The translations under genes were made by a program, and so were the position numbers. Below the pieces are notes generated by a model. The model had not been told where the DNA came from. It searched no databases and worked only from the letters and a program-made list of their open reading frames with translations. Shown in pieces: positions 54,635 to 63,792 of a stretch of 64,000 bases of DNA (position 1 is its first letter; each line of letters opens with the position of its first letter). This DNA is from DASRDZ01 sp035569495. Lineage in GTDB: Bacteria; Chloroflexota; Dormibacteria; Aeolococcales; Aeolococcaceae. The stretch lies in contig DATMMX010000012.1 of assembly GCA_035569495.1 (NCBI GenBank), positions 124,001 through 188,000 on the forward strand, written 5' to 3'.

Positions 54635-56605
54635 ATGCCCACGCCTGCACCCTGCGGGTCCTGGCGCTCGCCGATCAGCGCCTCGATGCTCGCCGAGCAG
54701 ACCATCCGCATCGGCGCGCCCGCCCTCGACGGCGACGATCTCTACTGGCTGGAGCTGCGCCCCGCCGAGCAGGGGCGCAACGTGCTGGTGCGCCGCTCCG
54801 CGGACGGCCGGGTCGCGGACGTGACCACGGCGCCACACAACGTGCGCAGCCGCGTCCACGAATACGGCGGCGGCGCGTACCTGGTTGCTGACCGGGTGGT
54901 CTGGTACAGCAACATCGCCGACGGCCGCATCCACCGCGTCGATCCCGGCGCTGAGCCGCGGCCGATCACGCGCGAGGGTGAGCTGCGCTACGCCGACATG
55001 GTGTACGACGCGCGCCGCGACCGCATCGTCTGCGTGCGCGAGGACCACGAGAACCTGGCGCCGTCGTCGACGCCGGGCGCGGGCGATCGCGGGCCCGAGC
55101 CGGTGAGCGCCATCGTCGCGCTTCCCGCCCGCGGCGAGGGCCGGCAACGCGTGCTGGTCGAGGGCGCCGACTTCCACGCGGCGCCGCGACTGTCGCCGGA
55201 CGGCGCGCGGCTGTGCTGGCAGAGCTGGAACCATCCGGACATGCCCTGGGACGGCTGCGAGCTGTACGTCGCCGATGTGGACGGCGGCGGCTCGCTCAGC
55301 GGCGCGCGCCTGGTCGCCGGCGGGCGCGGCGAGTCGATCGCCCAGCCGTCGTGGTCGCCGGACGGCGTGCTCCACTTCGTCTCCGACCGCAGCGGGTGGT
55401 GGAACCTCTACCGCGACGGCGCCGCGGGCGTCGAGGCGCTCACCGTCGAGGAAGCGGAGTTCGCCGGGCCGCAGTGGGTGTTCGGCATGTCGCAGTACGC
55501 CTTCGACGGGCTGTCGCGCATCGTCTGCGCGTACACCGTCGCGGGCGTGTCGCGGCTCGGCATTGTCGACGCCGGCGAACGCACGCTGACGCCGATCCCT
55601 TTGCCATACAACGACATATCGCCGTGGTTGCAGGTGCGCGGCGGGGTAGCGTACATGGTGGCGGCCACCGCGACGGAGCCGCGTGCGCTGGTCCGCGTCG
55701 AGCTGGCCACCGGCGCGACCAGGGTGATCCGCTCCAGCGAGTCCGTCGACCTCGGCGGCGAATGGATCTCCGTACCGGAGACACTGCGCTTCCCCACCGA
55801 GGGCGGACGCGACGCATACGCGTTCCTGTATCCGCCACGCAACCCTGACTGCACCGTGCCCGGCGGGGAGCTGCCGCCACTGCTCGTGCGCACCCACGGC
55901 GGCCCCACCGCCGCGCAGGCGCCCGCGTTCAGCCTCGACACGCAGTACTGGACGACGCGCGGCTTCGCGGTGCTCGACGTCAACTACGGCGGCAGCAGCG
56001 GCTACGGCCGCGAGTACCGCGCGCGCCTCGATGGCGCCTGGGGTGTGGTCGACGTCGAGGACTGCGTCAACGGCGCGCTCCACCTGGTCCGCGCCGGCCG
56101 CGTCGACGGGGCGCGGCTGGCCATCGACGGCGGCAGCGCAGGTGGCTACACCACCCTGGCCGCGCTCACCTTCCGCGACACCTTTGCCACCGGCGCCAGC
56201 TACTACGGCGTCGCCGACCTCGAGCTGCTCGCCCTGCACACCCACAAATTCGAGTCCCGCTATATGGACCGGCTGGTCGGTCCATACCCGGAGCGCCGCG
56301 ACCTCTACCGCGAGCGCTCCCCGATCCACCACACCGACCGCCTCGCCCGCCCGGTCATCCTCTTCCAGGGCCTCGACGACCGCGTCGTCCCGCCCGAGCA
56401 GGCCGAGGCGATGTTCGAGGCGGTGCGCGCCAAGGGGCTGCCCTGCGCCTACCTCGCCTTCGAGGGCGAGGACCACGGCTTCCGCAAGGCGGAGAGCATC
56501 GTCCGCGCCCAGGAGGCCGAGCTCTCCTTCTACGCGCGCGTCTTCGGCTTCGAGCCCGCCGACCCCGTCGAGCCCCTGCACATCGAGAACCTGCCCGCCA
56601 CGTGA
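54635..56605 (+). CDS. S9-family prolyl oligopeptidase-like serine peptidase
   Basis: A 656-residue peptidase. The N-terminal beta-propeller (about 20-390) has repeats such as LSPDGARLCWQSWNHPDMPWD. The C-terminal alpha/beta hydrolase domain carries the triad: Ser501 in GGSAGGYTT, Asp in QGLDDRVVPPEQ and His in GEDHGFRK. HGGP before the nucleophile gives the oxyanion loop. There is no signal peptide. A GTG at 54617 is an alternative start. The stop overlaps the next gene (GTGA). Confidence 0.93.
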   Translation: MPTPAPCGSWRSPISASMLAEQTIRIGAPALDGDDLYWLELRPAEQGRNVLVRRSADGRVADVTTAPHNVRSRVHEYGGGAYLVADRVVWYSNIADGRIHRVDPGAEPRPITREGELRYADMVYDARRDRIVCVREDHENLAPSSTPGAGDRGPEPVSAIVALPARGEGRQRVLVEGADFHAAPRLSPDGARLCWQSWNHPDMPWDGCELYVADVDGGGSLSGARLVAGGRGESIAQPSWSPDGVLHFVSDRSGWWNLYRDGAAGVEALTVEEAEFAGPQWVFGMSQYAFDGLSRIVCAYTVAGVSRLGIVDAGERTLTPIPLPYNDISPWLQVRGGVAYMVAATATEPRALVRVELATGATRVIRSSESVDLGGEWISVPETLRFPTEGGRDAYAFLYPPRNPDCTVPGGELPPLLVRTHGGPTAAQAPAFSLDTQYWTTRGFAVLDVNYGGSSGYGREYRARLDGAWGVVDVEDCVNGALHLVRAGRVDGARLAIDGGSAGGYTTLAALTFRDTFATGASYYGVADLELLALHTHKFESRYMDRLVGPYPERRDLYRERSPIHHTDRLARPVILFQGLDDRVVPPEQAEAMFEAVRAKGLPCAYLAFEGEDHGFRKAESIVRAQEAELSFYARVFGFEPADPVEPLHIENLPAT

Positions 56606-57816
56606 GCGCTCCCTGTCCGCAGTGCGGCGCAGCGCTGCCCACCGATCCGCGTTTCGTCAGCTGGTGCGAGGCGTGCGACTGGAACCTGGAGCCCCGCGGT
56701 GCTCGGCAGGAGGAGGAGAAGCCGCGACAGCGACGCGGCCGTGAGCGCGCACTGCGGCGCGCGCAGCGGCTGCACGACGAGATGGTGCGCCGCGGCACAG
56801 ACGAGGCGGGCGTCGACGCGGGTCGAGTGCTCACCTACGGGCTGGCGGTGATCGTGCTGGCCATCCCCGTGGCGCTGTTCGGGCTCGGCGTGCTGCTGCT
56901 GGTGGCCAGCGGCTTCACGGTCGTCGGCATCGTGCTCGCCATGGTCATCATCGCCACCGCAATCGTGGCACGGCCGCGCTTCGGACGCCGCCCTGCGAAG
57001 AGTGAGGCGACCGTGGGCCGCGCCGCCGCGCCGGCGCTCTATGCCGTGCTCGACCGCCTCGCTTTGGCGACCGCCGCGCGGGTGCCCGTGTACGTTGTGG
57101 TCGATGGTGACTACAACGCGGCGACGCGCTTCGTCGGGCTGCGCCGCCGAGTCGAGCTGCGCATCGGCATGCCGCTCTGGGCGGTGCTCGACGACCCGGA
57201 GCGCATCGCCGTGCTCGCCCACGAGATGGCCCATCAGAGCAACGGTGACAGCGCGCACTCGCTGGTGGTCGGTGGCGCCATGGGCACGCTGGTCGAGCTG
57301 CAGCTGCTCTTCGCCCCGTCGCGGGTGTTCCACCATGCCAGCATCGGCGCCGCGCTGTCGGAGCTGGTGCGCGGCGGGTTCGCGGCACTGCTGCGGGGAG
57401 TGCGGCGAGGCATGGAGCTGCTGCTGGCACGGCCCCACCAGCGCGCCGAGTACCGGGCCGACGCACTGGCAGCGCGCGTGGCCGGGGGCGAGGCAATGGC
57501 CCGGACCCTGGGAGCGCTGCTGCTCGCCGACTCGTGCCGCTTCGCCGTCCAGCGCGCACGCAGCCGCGGCAGCGAGGAGGACGCGCTGAGCATCGTTCGC
57601 GCCCACGTCGAGGCGCTGCCCGCACGCGAGCAGGAGCGGCTGCGCCGCGTGGCCGCCCGGCAGGGCAGCCGGGTCGACGCCAGCCATCCGCCGACCCCGT
57701 TGCGCATGGAGTGGGTGACCCGCCTGGGTGGCGGGACGGCCCAGGTGGCGGTGTCTCCGGCGGAGTCCGCGGCCGTCTCCGCCGAGCTGCGCGACGCCTG
57801 GGCGCGCCGGCGCTGA
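56602..57816 (+). CDS. M48-family zinc metallopeptidase (HtpX-like)
   Basis: A 404-residue membrane peptidase. The N-terminus has a zinc-ribbon-like pair of CxxC motifs (CPQCG and CEACD). Two adjacent transmembrane segments (about residues 75-115) follow. The catalytic HEMAHQ lies near residue 215, and EYRADALAA supplies the third zinc ligand. The GTG start overlaps the S9 peptidase stop, so both peptidases are co-expressed, perhaps for membrane protein quality control. The zinc ribbon is an addition to standard HtpX. Confidence 0.88.
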   Translation: MSAPCPQCGAALPTDPRFVSWCEACDWNLEPRGARQEEEKPRQRRGRERALRRAQRLHDEMVRRGTDEAGVDAGRVLTYGLAVIVLAIPVALFGLGVLLLVASGFTVVGIVLAMVIIATAIVARPRFGRRPAKSEATVGRAAAPALYAVLDRLALATAARVPVYVVVDGDYNAATRFVGLRRRVELRIGMPLWAVLDDPERIAVLAHEMAHQSNGDSAHSLVVGGAMGTLVELQLLFAPSRVFHHASIGAALSELVRGGFAALLRGVRRGMELLLARPHQRAEYRADALAARVAGGEAMARTLGALLLADSCRFAVQRARSRGSEEDALSIVRAHVEALPAREQERLRRVAARQGSRVDASHPPTPLRMEWVTRLGGGTAQVAVSPAESAAVSAELRDAWARRR

Positions 57817-57875
57817 GACCATCGCCGCCCGGCGTGACCCGCAAGACCGGCCCGCCTCGGGGCGTCTCCACGACC

Positions 57876-59132
57876 ATGCCCCACAAATACTCCTCGGCCC
57901 TGGCGACCGCCGCCGTGGCGGGTATCGCCCTGACCGCATGCGGCGGCGGCACCTCTGGCGGCAGCGCCGGAACCCCGCTGCTGATCGCCGTGGTCGCCCC
58001 CACCACCGCTGCGCCCTACCTCGCCCAGACCCTCCACCGCGGCGCCGACCTGGCCATGCGCGAGCTCAACGCCGCGGGAGGGGTGACCGTCAACGGCACC
58101 CGCCACATGGTGCAGATCCGCACCTACGACGATGCCCTCGACCCGCAGCGCACCCGCGCGGCGGTGCAGAACGCCATCCACGACGGCGCCTTCGGCATCG
58201 TCACCGACGGCTACGGCGCCATGGCCGCCGCCGCCGACAGCGACGCTGCGGGCGTGCCGCAGATCGTCATCCAGAACGGCAGCGCCTCGCTCATCGACCC
58301 GCAGGGGCGGCCCAGCCTGTTCCGCGTCGGCATCGCCAACGACGCCGCCGCCTCGATCCTCAGCGCCTACGTGGCCAAGTCCTCCAAGGCGCCCGCCGTG
58401 CTCCACGACGACACCGACAACGGCCGCGACGGCGACAAGCAGCTCCAGCAGGCGCTGCCCACCGCGGGCGTGCACCCGGTGGCGTCGCGCGAGGTGGCCC
58501 ACGACGCGCCCGCCGTCGACGCCCAGGTCCGCGCCGTGCTCGACGCCCACGCGGATTCGCTGATCGTCTGGGGCACCGACACCTTCACCGGCCGCGTCAT
58601 CGCCGCCGCCCACGCCGCCGCACCGGAGCTGCCCATCTTCACCGGGCCGAGCGGGGAGAGCCCCGCGGTGCGCGCCCTGGCCGGCGCCGACGCCACCGAC
58701 GGCGTCGCCTTCGTCGCCTCGCGGATGACCAGCGAGGTGGATTCGGCCAGCTTCGGCCAGTTCGAGCACCGCCTCGCCGCCGCCGAGGGCGGACCCATCG
58801 ACGCGGGCGTCAAGGACCGCGAGGGCCGCGAGATCCGCCAGCCCGCCGACGTGGAGGTCTTCAGCTACGACGCCGTCGACCTGCTCGCCGCGGCGGCGCA
58901 GAAGCTGGGTTCGCTGCAGCCCTCCGCCAAGCTGCTGCCACTGATGACCCAAACGCGCACGCACAGCGCCAACGGTGACGCGCGCGGCTTCAACCCCGAC
59001 AACCACGAGGGCGTCGCCGACGACGACTTCTACATCGCGCGCTTCCACGACATGGTGTTCGCGCCGGTGAAGGACGAGGCGCTGTCCGCGACGCTGCCCA
59101 CCTCCGACCAGCTCCTTGCCGACTTCCACTGA
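57876..59132 (+). CDS. Liv-type ABC transporter substrate-binding lipoprotein
   Basis: A 418-residue type I periplasmic-binding lipoprotein (lipobox ALTAC). Features are LLIAVVAPTTAAPYLAQTLHRGADLAMRELN split across the first strand and helix, VQIRTYDDALDP, and FSYDAVDLLAAAAQKLGS near the end. It is the likely binding partner (LivK-like) of the Liv-type transporter genes that converge on it at 59732-63020. An in-frame GTG at 57834 is an alternative start. Confidence 0.85.
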   Translation: MPHKYSSALATAAVAGIALTACGGGTSGGSAGTPLLIAVVAPTTAAPYLAQTLHRGADLAMRELNAAGGVTVNGTRHMVQIRTYDDALDPQRTRAAVQNAIHDGAFGIVTDGYGAMAAAADSDAAGVPQIVIQNGSASLIDPQGRPSLFRVGIANDAAASILSAYVAKSSKAPAVLHDDTDNGRDGDKQLQQALPTAGVHPVASREVAHDAPAVDAQVRAVLDAHADSLIVWGTDTFTGRVIAAAHAAAPELPIFTGPSGESPAVRALAGADATDGVAFVASRMTSEVDSASFGQFEHRLAAAEGGPIDAGVKDREGREIRQPADVEVFSYDAVDLLAAAAQKLGSLQPSAKLLPLMTQTRTHSANGDARGFNPDNHEGVADDDFYIARFHDMVFAPVKDEALSATLPTSDQLLADFH

Positions 59133-59751
59133 CCGGCGCCGGCGTGCCCTGCTCTGCACCGCGCTGGCCGCGCTGGCGGGACTGCTGAGCGGCTGCAGCG
59201 AGGCCCAGGTGGCCCGGACGACACCGGTGGCGTCGGCGACGCCGATCGTGCTCGCCACGCTGCCGCCGATCGGCTTCAACCACCGCTACGGCAACAACCC
59301 GGTGGCCGCCGCCGACGCCTTCGCCCTGGAGCGAAAGCTGTTCTCCCAGAAGGAGTATTGGGAGGTCGGGCTACGCGCCGACCCGGCCGCCGCGGGCTTC
59401 GTCGACGAGAGCGACCCCAACGCCACCGCCGCCGCGCGCGGCCGGTTCAGCACCATCTTCGTGATCCTCGCGTCGGAGTCACTGCCGACCTTGCGCGCGC
59501 TGCTGGCGGGTGGCGACGCGGGGCAGCAGCAGTACTGCCAGCAGCTCGTCGACGGGCTGCGCACCCAGGGCTACACCGGGCTGCAGAACGTGACCATGGC
59601 GGTGTTCTTCGGCGAGAACGACCGCCATGCGGACCTGACCTGGAGCAGGGGCGGCGGCTACACCTTCAAGATCCTCGACAACAACCTCAACGGCGCGCTG
59701 CAGACGCCGATTCCGACCGCGACGCCGTTCGCTACTCCGCCGCCGCACTGA
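59116..59751 (+). CDS. Lipoprotein of unknown function
   Basis: A 211-residue lipoprotein with basic start, hydrophobic segment and lipobox LLSGC. The mature part contains GFNHRYGNNPVAAADAFALE and a C-terminal Pro/Thr tail. I do not recognise the family. The TTG start lies 17 bases inside the upstream gene, so it is probably cotranslated with the binding lipoprotein. The 3' end overlaps the convergent livF-like gene by 20 bases. Confidence 0.6.
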   Translation: MPTSTDRRRRALLCTALAALAGLLSGCSEAQVARTTPVASATPIVLATLPPIGFNHRYGNNPVAAADAFALERKLFSQKEYWEVGLRADPAAAGFVDESDPNATAAARGRFSTIFVILASESLPTLRALLAGGDAGQQQYCQQLVDGLRTQGYTGLQNVTMAVFFGENDRHADLTWSRGGGYTFKILDNNLNGALQTPIPTATPFATPPPH

Positions 59752-60379
59752 GGCGGCCGCCGGTGAGGTGCAGCGCGGCGGGCGCGGGGAGCGGGGCTCC
59801 CGGCTGATCGAGCCAGAGCACGGCGGCGCCGCGGGCGGCCTCGTCTCGTGCCAATGCGAGCACGGCGTCGACCACCGATGCGGCGAGGCCGGTGGTGGGA
59901 CTGTCGAGGACCAGGGCGTGCGGTTGCGGCATCCATGCGCAGGCGATGCGCAGGGCCTGGTGCTCGCCGCCGCTGAGCCGCTCGGCGCGCAGGTTGCGGC
60001 GGGCGGCGAGCAGGGGGAAACGGTCGAAGATGGCAGCAACCCGGCGGGTGCGGTCCTGTGTTGTGGCGGCGGCGAGGGCCAGGGCCTCGCTGACGGTGAT
60101 GCCGCGCAGGCGCAGCGGGGCGTTGGGGACGGCGGCGAGGCCGGCGCGGAGACGGGCTGAAGGGGGGCCGTCGAGCAGGCGGCCGTTCAGGCGCACGTCG
60201 CCGCGGGTTCCATCGAGCGCACCGGAGAGTGTGGAGGCGAGCATCGTCTTGCCGGAGTCGGTGGCGCCGGTCAGCACGGTGCAGCGGCCGGCGGGCGCCT
60301 CCAGCGCGGGGACGTCGAGCAGGACGCGGCCGTCGCGCTCGACGCGCAGGCCCTGGATCCGCAGGCCGTCGCCGGTCAT
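59732..60379 (-). CDS. LivF-like ABC ATPase with degenerate Walker B
   Basis: A 215-residue ATPase of the branched-chain amino acid transporter type. Walker A is GATDSGKTM (residues 38-46), the signature LSGGEHQALR. Walker B reads ALVLDSP, with Ser160 in place of the catalytic Glu, and the H-loop His is missing (VLWLDQPG). It probably binds but does not hydrolyse ATP efficiently, leaving the LivG domain of its partner as the active site. Its ATG overlaps the livMG stop. Confidence 0.82.
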   Translation of the reverse strand: MTGDGLRIQGLRVERDGRVLLDVPALEAPAGRCTVLTGATDSGKTMLASTLSGALDGTRGDVRLNGRLLDGPPSARLRAGLAAVPNAPLRLRGITVSEALALAAATTQDRTRRVAAIFDRFPLLAARRNLRAERLSGGEHQALRIACAWMPQPHALVLDSPTTGLAASVVDAVLALARDEAARGAAVLWLDQPGAPLPAPAALHLTGGRLSAAAE

Positions 60380-62148
60380 GCGGGCGCGGTGCCGGACGCC
60401 GGGTCCGTCGAGGCGTCGGGGTCGAGCCGGTACAGCTCGGTGGTCGCGGTGGCGATGCGGGCCAGCGAGGCGCGGTCGTGCTCGGCGACCACCAGCGTCA
60501 CGCCCGCGGCCGCGGCGGCGCGCAGGCCCTGGAGCGCCAGCTCGCGGTCGGCGCCGTCGAGCCCGGCGAGCGGCTCGTCGCAGAGCAGCACCGAGGGACG
60601 CAGCAGCAGCACCCGGGCCAGCTCCACGCGCCGCCGCACGCCGTGGGACAGCGACTCGCACAGGGCCGCCTCCACGTCCTCGAGCCCGAGCAGCTCGGAC
60701 CACTCTGCGGCCGCCTCACGCGCGTCGCGACGGGAACGGCCTCCCGCCCGGGCAGCCAGCCGCAGCGTCTCGGCGACGGTCGTCCCTGGCCATCCCCCGC
60801 CCCGCTGCGGCAGCACCGCGACCCGCGCGCCGGTGACGGTGGGTTCGAGACGGACCGCGCCACCACCGCCGCGTCCATGCAGCACCTCGGCGACCTGGCG
60901 CAGCGCGGTGCTCTTGCCCGCCCCGTTGGGACCGACCAGGCCGTGCACCGTGCCGGGCGGCACCGACATGTCGAGGCGCGTCAGCGGCGCGGCGCCCGGC
61001 TCGGGCACCACGTCGAGCCCACGCACCACCAGCCCCACAGGTCCGCCGGGTGGGTGCAGCGACGGCCACACCACCTCGACGCGGGCCGCGACCAGCCCGC
61101 GGTCGCCATCCGACCATGGCGCGGCCGCTCCACCGGCGTCCCGGGCCTCCGCCTCCGGCGCGGTGGCAGCCACGCGGCCATCCCGGCGCCGCCACCACGG
61201 CCGCCACCCCACCGCCCCCGGCAGCACCAGGAGCGTCAGTGCCGCCAGCACCCCGGTCGCCAGCGCCTCGGGTCCGGGCGGCCCCGTCCACCCCAGTGCG
61301 GGCAGCACGCGCAGCCCGAGCGCCCCGACCGCCGCCCCCAGCAGCGCCGCCGCCGCCGGACCGCCGCGCCCCGCGAGCAGCGCCGCCAGCAGCGGCAGCA
61401 CCGCCGCGTCCACGGAGAACGCCGAGGGCGACGCCACCCCGGTCGCATGCACCGCCAGCACCCCGCCCAGCCCCGCCAGCGCCCCGCTCACCGCCAGCGC
61501 CGCCAGCGTCCCCCGGAGCGGCCGCAGCCCGGCATCCCGGCTGCGCGCGCGGTCGCCGCCGATGGCCCGCCAGCGCGCCCCCGGCAGCGCCAGCAGCACG
61601 GTGCCGCACACCACCACCCCCGCCGCCACCAGCAGCAGGGTCACATGCAGGATTCCCGCCGGCCCGAACACCAGCGAATCGCCCCCCGGCAGCGGCACCG
61701 ACAGGATCGGCACCGGCTGCAGCCCCGAGGCGCCGCCGAGCAGGTCGGGCAGCGCCGCCACGAGCGCCCCGCCCGCCAGCGTCGCCACCAAGGTCAGGGC
61801 GACGAACGCCGCCGCACTCAGCCGCGCCCCCACCACGCCCAGCGCCACGGACGCCGCCACTGCCATCCCCACGCCGCCCAGCATGGCCAGGGGCACCGCC
61901 CACCCGTGCATCGCCGCATAGCCGCTCGCATACCCCGCCACCCCGCCCACCGCGGCCACCCCCAGTGACGGCCGCCCCACCGCGAGCGCCACCGAGGCCG
62001 CCGCCGCCAGCGCCCCGCGGGTCACCGCCAGGGTCACGTCGGTGACGTCCCCCGGCGCGAGCCACGCCGGCACCAGCGCCGCCAGCAGCGCCGCGACCGC
62101 CGCCGCCGCCATCCACCCCCGCGCCCCGCGCCACGACGCCCCGCTCAC
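60376..62148 (-). CDS. Fused LivM-LivG: branched-chain amino acid ABC permease-ATPase
   Basis: A 590-residue fusion. Residues about 10-340 form the LivM permease (about ten hydrophobic segments). Residues about 360-590 form the LivG ATPase: Walker A GPNGAGKST, LSHGVRRRVELARVLL signature, Walker B VLLCDEPLAGLDG and H-loop VVAEHD, all intact. The GTG start forms GTGA with the livH stop. Permease-ATPase fusions of this type exist in actinobacteria but remain less common than separate subunits. Confidence 0.88.
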   Translation of the reverse strand: MSGASWRGARGWMAAAAVAALLAALVPAWLAPGDVTDVTLAVTRGALAAAASVALAVGRPSLGVAAVGGVAGYASGYAAMHGWAVPLAMLGGVGMAVAASVALGVVGARLSAAAFVALTLVATLAGGALVAALPDLLGGASGLQPVPILSVPLPGGDSLVFGPAGILHVTLLLVAAGVVVCGTVLLALPGARWRAIGGDRARSRDAGLRPLRGTLAALAVSGALAGLGGVLAVHATGVASPSAFSVDAAVLPLLAALLAGRGGPAAAALLGAAVGALGLRVLPALGWTGPPGPEALATGVLAALTLLVLPGAVGWRPWWRRRDGRVAATAPEAEARDAGGAAAPWSDGDRGLVAARVEVVWPSLHPPGGPVGLVVRGLDVVPEPGAAPLTRLDMSVPPGTVHGLVGPNGAGKSTALRQVAEVLHGRGGGGAVRLEPTVTGARVAVLPQRGGGWPGTTVAETLRLAARAGGRSRRDAREAAAEWSELLGLEDVEAALCESLSHGVRRRVELARVLLLRPSVLLCDEPLAGLDGADRELALQGLRAAAAAGVTLVVAEHDRASLARIATATTELYRLDPDASTDPASGTAPA

Positions 62149-63020
62149 CGCCGCCACCTCCACCCCGCCGCCAGGGCCGCCGCCGCCACCACGTAGGTCA
62201 CCGCCTCCCCCCCACCGCCCAGCACGAACGTCGCCCCCACCTCGGTCCCCCCGATCAGCGCCGCCCCCAGGCATACCGCCAGCGGCGACCCGAACCCGCC
62301 CGCCGCGGCCGCACACAACCCCTTCAATCCGATCGCAACCCCCGCAGCCGGCGTCGCCGCCACCCGCCCCGCCGCCAGCACGCACGCCAGCCCGGCCACC
62401 ACCCCCGCCACCCCGAAGGCCAGCAGCCGCACCCGCCGCGTGTCCACCCCGATGGACTCCGCCGCCGCCTCCCCACCCGCGGTCACCCGCAGCGCCGCCC
62501 CCACGCGCGTCCGCAGCACCACCACGCCGAACAGCACCGCCCCACCCACCGCCACCGCGGCCGTCAGCGCGTCCGACGCCCGCAGCACCCCGCCGCCCAC
62601 CGCCCACGTCGCCGACAGCGCCGGAAACGCATACGCCGCATGGGTGAAAACCCCCGCCAGCACCTGCCGCAACACCGTGCCCCCCGCCACCAGCGCCGCG
62701 GCCGCCAGCGCCACCCGCCCCCGCGACGGCCGCACCAGCACCCGCTCCATCGCCGCGCTCAGCACCCCCGCCACCAGCAGCGCCACCACCGCCGCCACCC
62801 ACGCGGGCACCCCGCCCGCCGCGAGCGCCGCGCCCACGATCGCCCCGAAGATCGCCGCGTCCCCCAACCCGAGGTGGAGCACCCGCGACCCCGCATACGC
62901 CACCTGCACCCCCAGCCCGACCAGCGCATACACCCCCGACGTGGCAAGCCCGTCGAGCGAGAGCTGGAGGACGGTCCCGCCGCTCACGCAGCGCGCCCGG
63001 TGGAGGACATCGCCGCGCAT
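62145..63020 (-). CDS. LivH-type branched-chain amino acid ABC permease
   Basis: A 291-residue permease with about eight hydrophobic segments. The opening SLDGLATSGVYALVGLGVQVAY and the middle TPAAGVAIGLKGLCAAAAGGFGS (the latter is the conserved KAFAAAVLGG-type loop) identify LivH. It is the first gene of the transporter. The ATG at 63020 follows the SDR gene stop by 20 bases, so all genes from the SDR on may share a transcript. The substrate is not certain; relatives move amino acids, urea or other amides. Confidence 0.85.
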   Translation of the reverse strand: MRGDVLHRARCVSGGTVLQLSLDGLATSGVYALVGLGVQVAYAGSRVLHLGLGDAAIFGAIVGAALAAGGVPAWVAAVVALLVAGVLSAAMERVLVRPSRGRVALAAAALVAGGTVLRQVLAGVFTHAAYAFPALSATWAVGGGVLRASDALTAAVAVGGAVLFGVVVLRTRVGAALRVTAGGEAAAESIGVDTRRVRLLAFGVAGVVAGLACVLAAGRVAATPAAGVAIGLKGLCAAAAGGFGSPLAVCLGAALIGGTEVGATFVLGGGGEAVTYVVAAAALAAGWRWRR

Positions 63021-63040
63021 TGTGGCCAGGTGGTGGGGGG

Positions 63041-63772
63041 TCAGCGCAGGCTGAGCCCACCATCGCAGGCGACCACCTGCCCGGTGACGTAGTCCGAACG
63101 CACCAGCCCGAGGCACAGCGTCGCGACGTCGTCCGGGATGCCGCTGCGCTGCAGCGGCGCCATCACCTTGACCGCGTCGCGCAGGTCGCTCCAGTCCGCC
63201 GTCCACGGCGTGTCGATCAGCCCCGGCGCAACCGCGTTGACGCGCACCGTTGGCCCGAGAGCGTTGGCGAGCAGCAGGGTGAGGTGGTGCACGGCCGCCT
63301 TGCTCGCCGCGTAGGGAATCGAGCTGCCCGAGGGACGCAGCCCCGCCAGCGAGCCGACGTTGACGATGCAGCCGTCGCCGCTCTCGCGCAGCGCGGGAAT
63401 CGCCGCCTGGGTGACCTGCCAGGTGCCGATCACGTTGACGTCGAGGATGCGGTGCCACACCTCGGGGGTGACGGCGTCGAAATCCGTGTGCGGGATGCGC
63501 ACGGTGGTGCCGGCGTTGTTGACCAGCACGTCGAGACGCCCGTAATGACTCAGCGCCTGGGTGACGATGGCGCGCGCGTCCCGCGCGTCGGCGACGTTGC
63601 CGCGCACGTACAGCGCGTCGGGCAGGCTCGCCGCCACCGCCTTTCCCGCCTCCACCGACGACGACGAGTTGACCACGACGCGCGCGCCCTCGGCGGCGAA
63701 GGCCCGCGCCACCGACTCGCCGATGCCGCTCGACGACCCGGTGACCAGGACGACCTTTCCCTCGATCTGCAT
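63041..63772 (-). CDS. Short-chain dehydrogenase/reductase
   Basis: A 243-residue classical SDR. The cofactor motif is TGSSSGIG, followed by the NNAG motif and the catalytic YxxxK (PYAASKAAVHHL) with the preceding Ser in VGSLAGL. The NSSSS after the second strand suggests NADP(H) preference. FabG-like in length and C-terminal VACDGGLSLR. Its substrate cannot be read from sequence. Confidence 0.93.
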   Translation of the reverse strand: MQIEGKVVLVTGSSSGIGESVARAFAAEGARVVVNSSSSVEAGKAVAASLPDALYVRGNVADARDARAIVTQALSHYGRLDVLVNNAGTTVRIPHTDFDAVTPEVWHRILDVNVIGTWQVTQAAIPALRESGDGCIVNVGSLAGLRPSGSSIPYAASKAAVHHLTLLLANALGPTVRVNAVAPGLIDTPWTADWSDLRDAVKVMAPLQRSGIPDDVATLCLGLVRSDYVTGQVVACDGGLSLR

Positions 63773-63792
63773 CGCGGCAGTATCGCTCAGTG

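Noticed and set aside
57234..59279. Minus-strand open frame of 681 codons opposite the M48 peptidase and the binding lipoprotein
   Set aside because: Val/Gly/Arg-rich shadow translation with no motif; the plus-strand genes have clear lipobox, HEMAH and binding-protein signatures.
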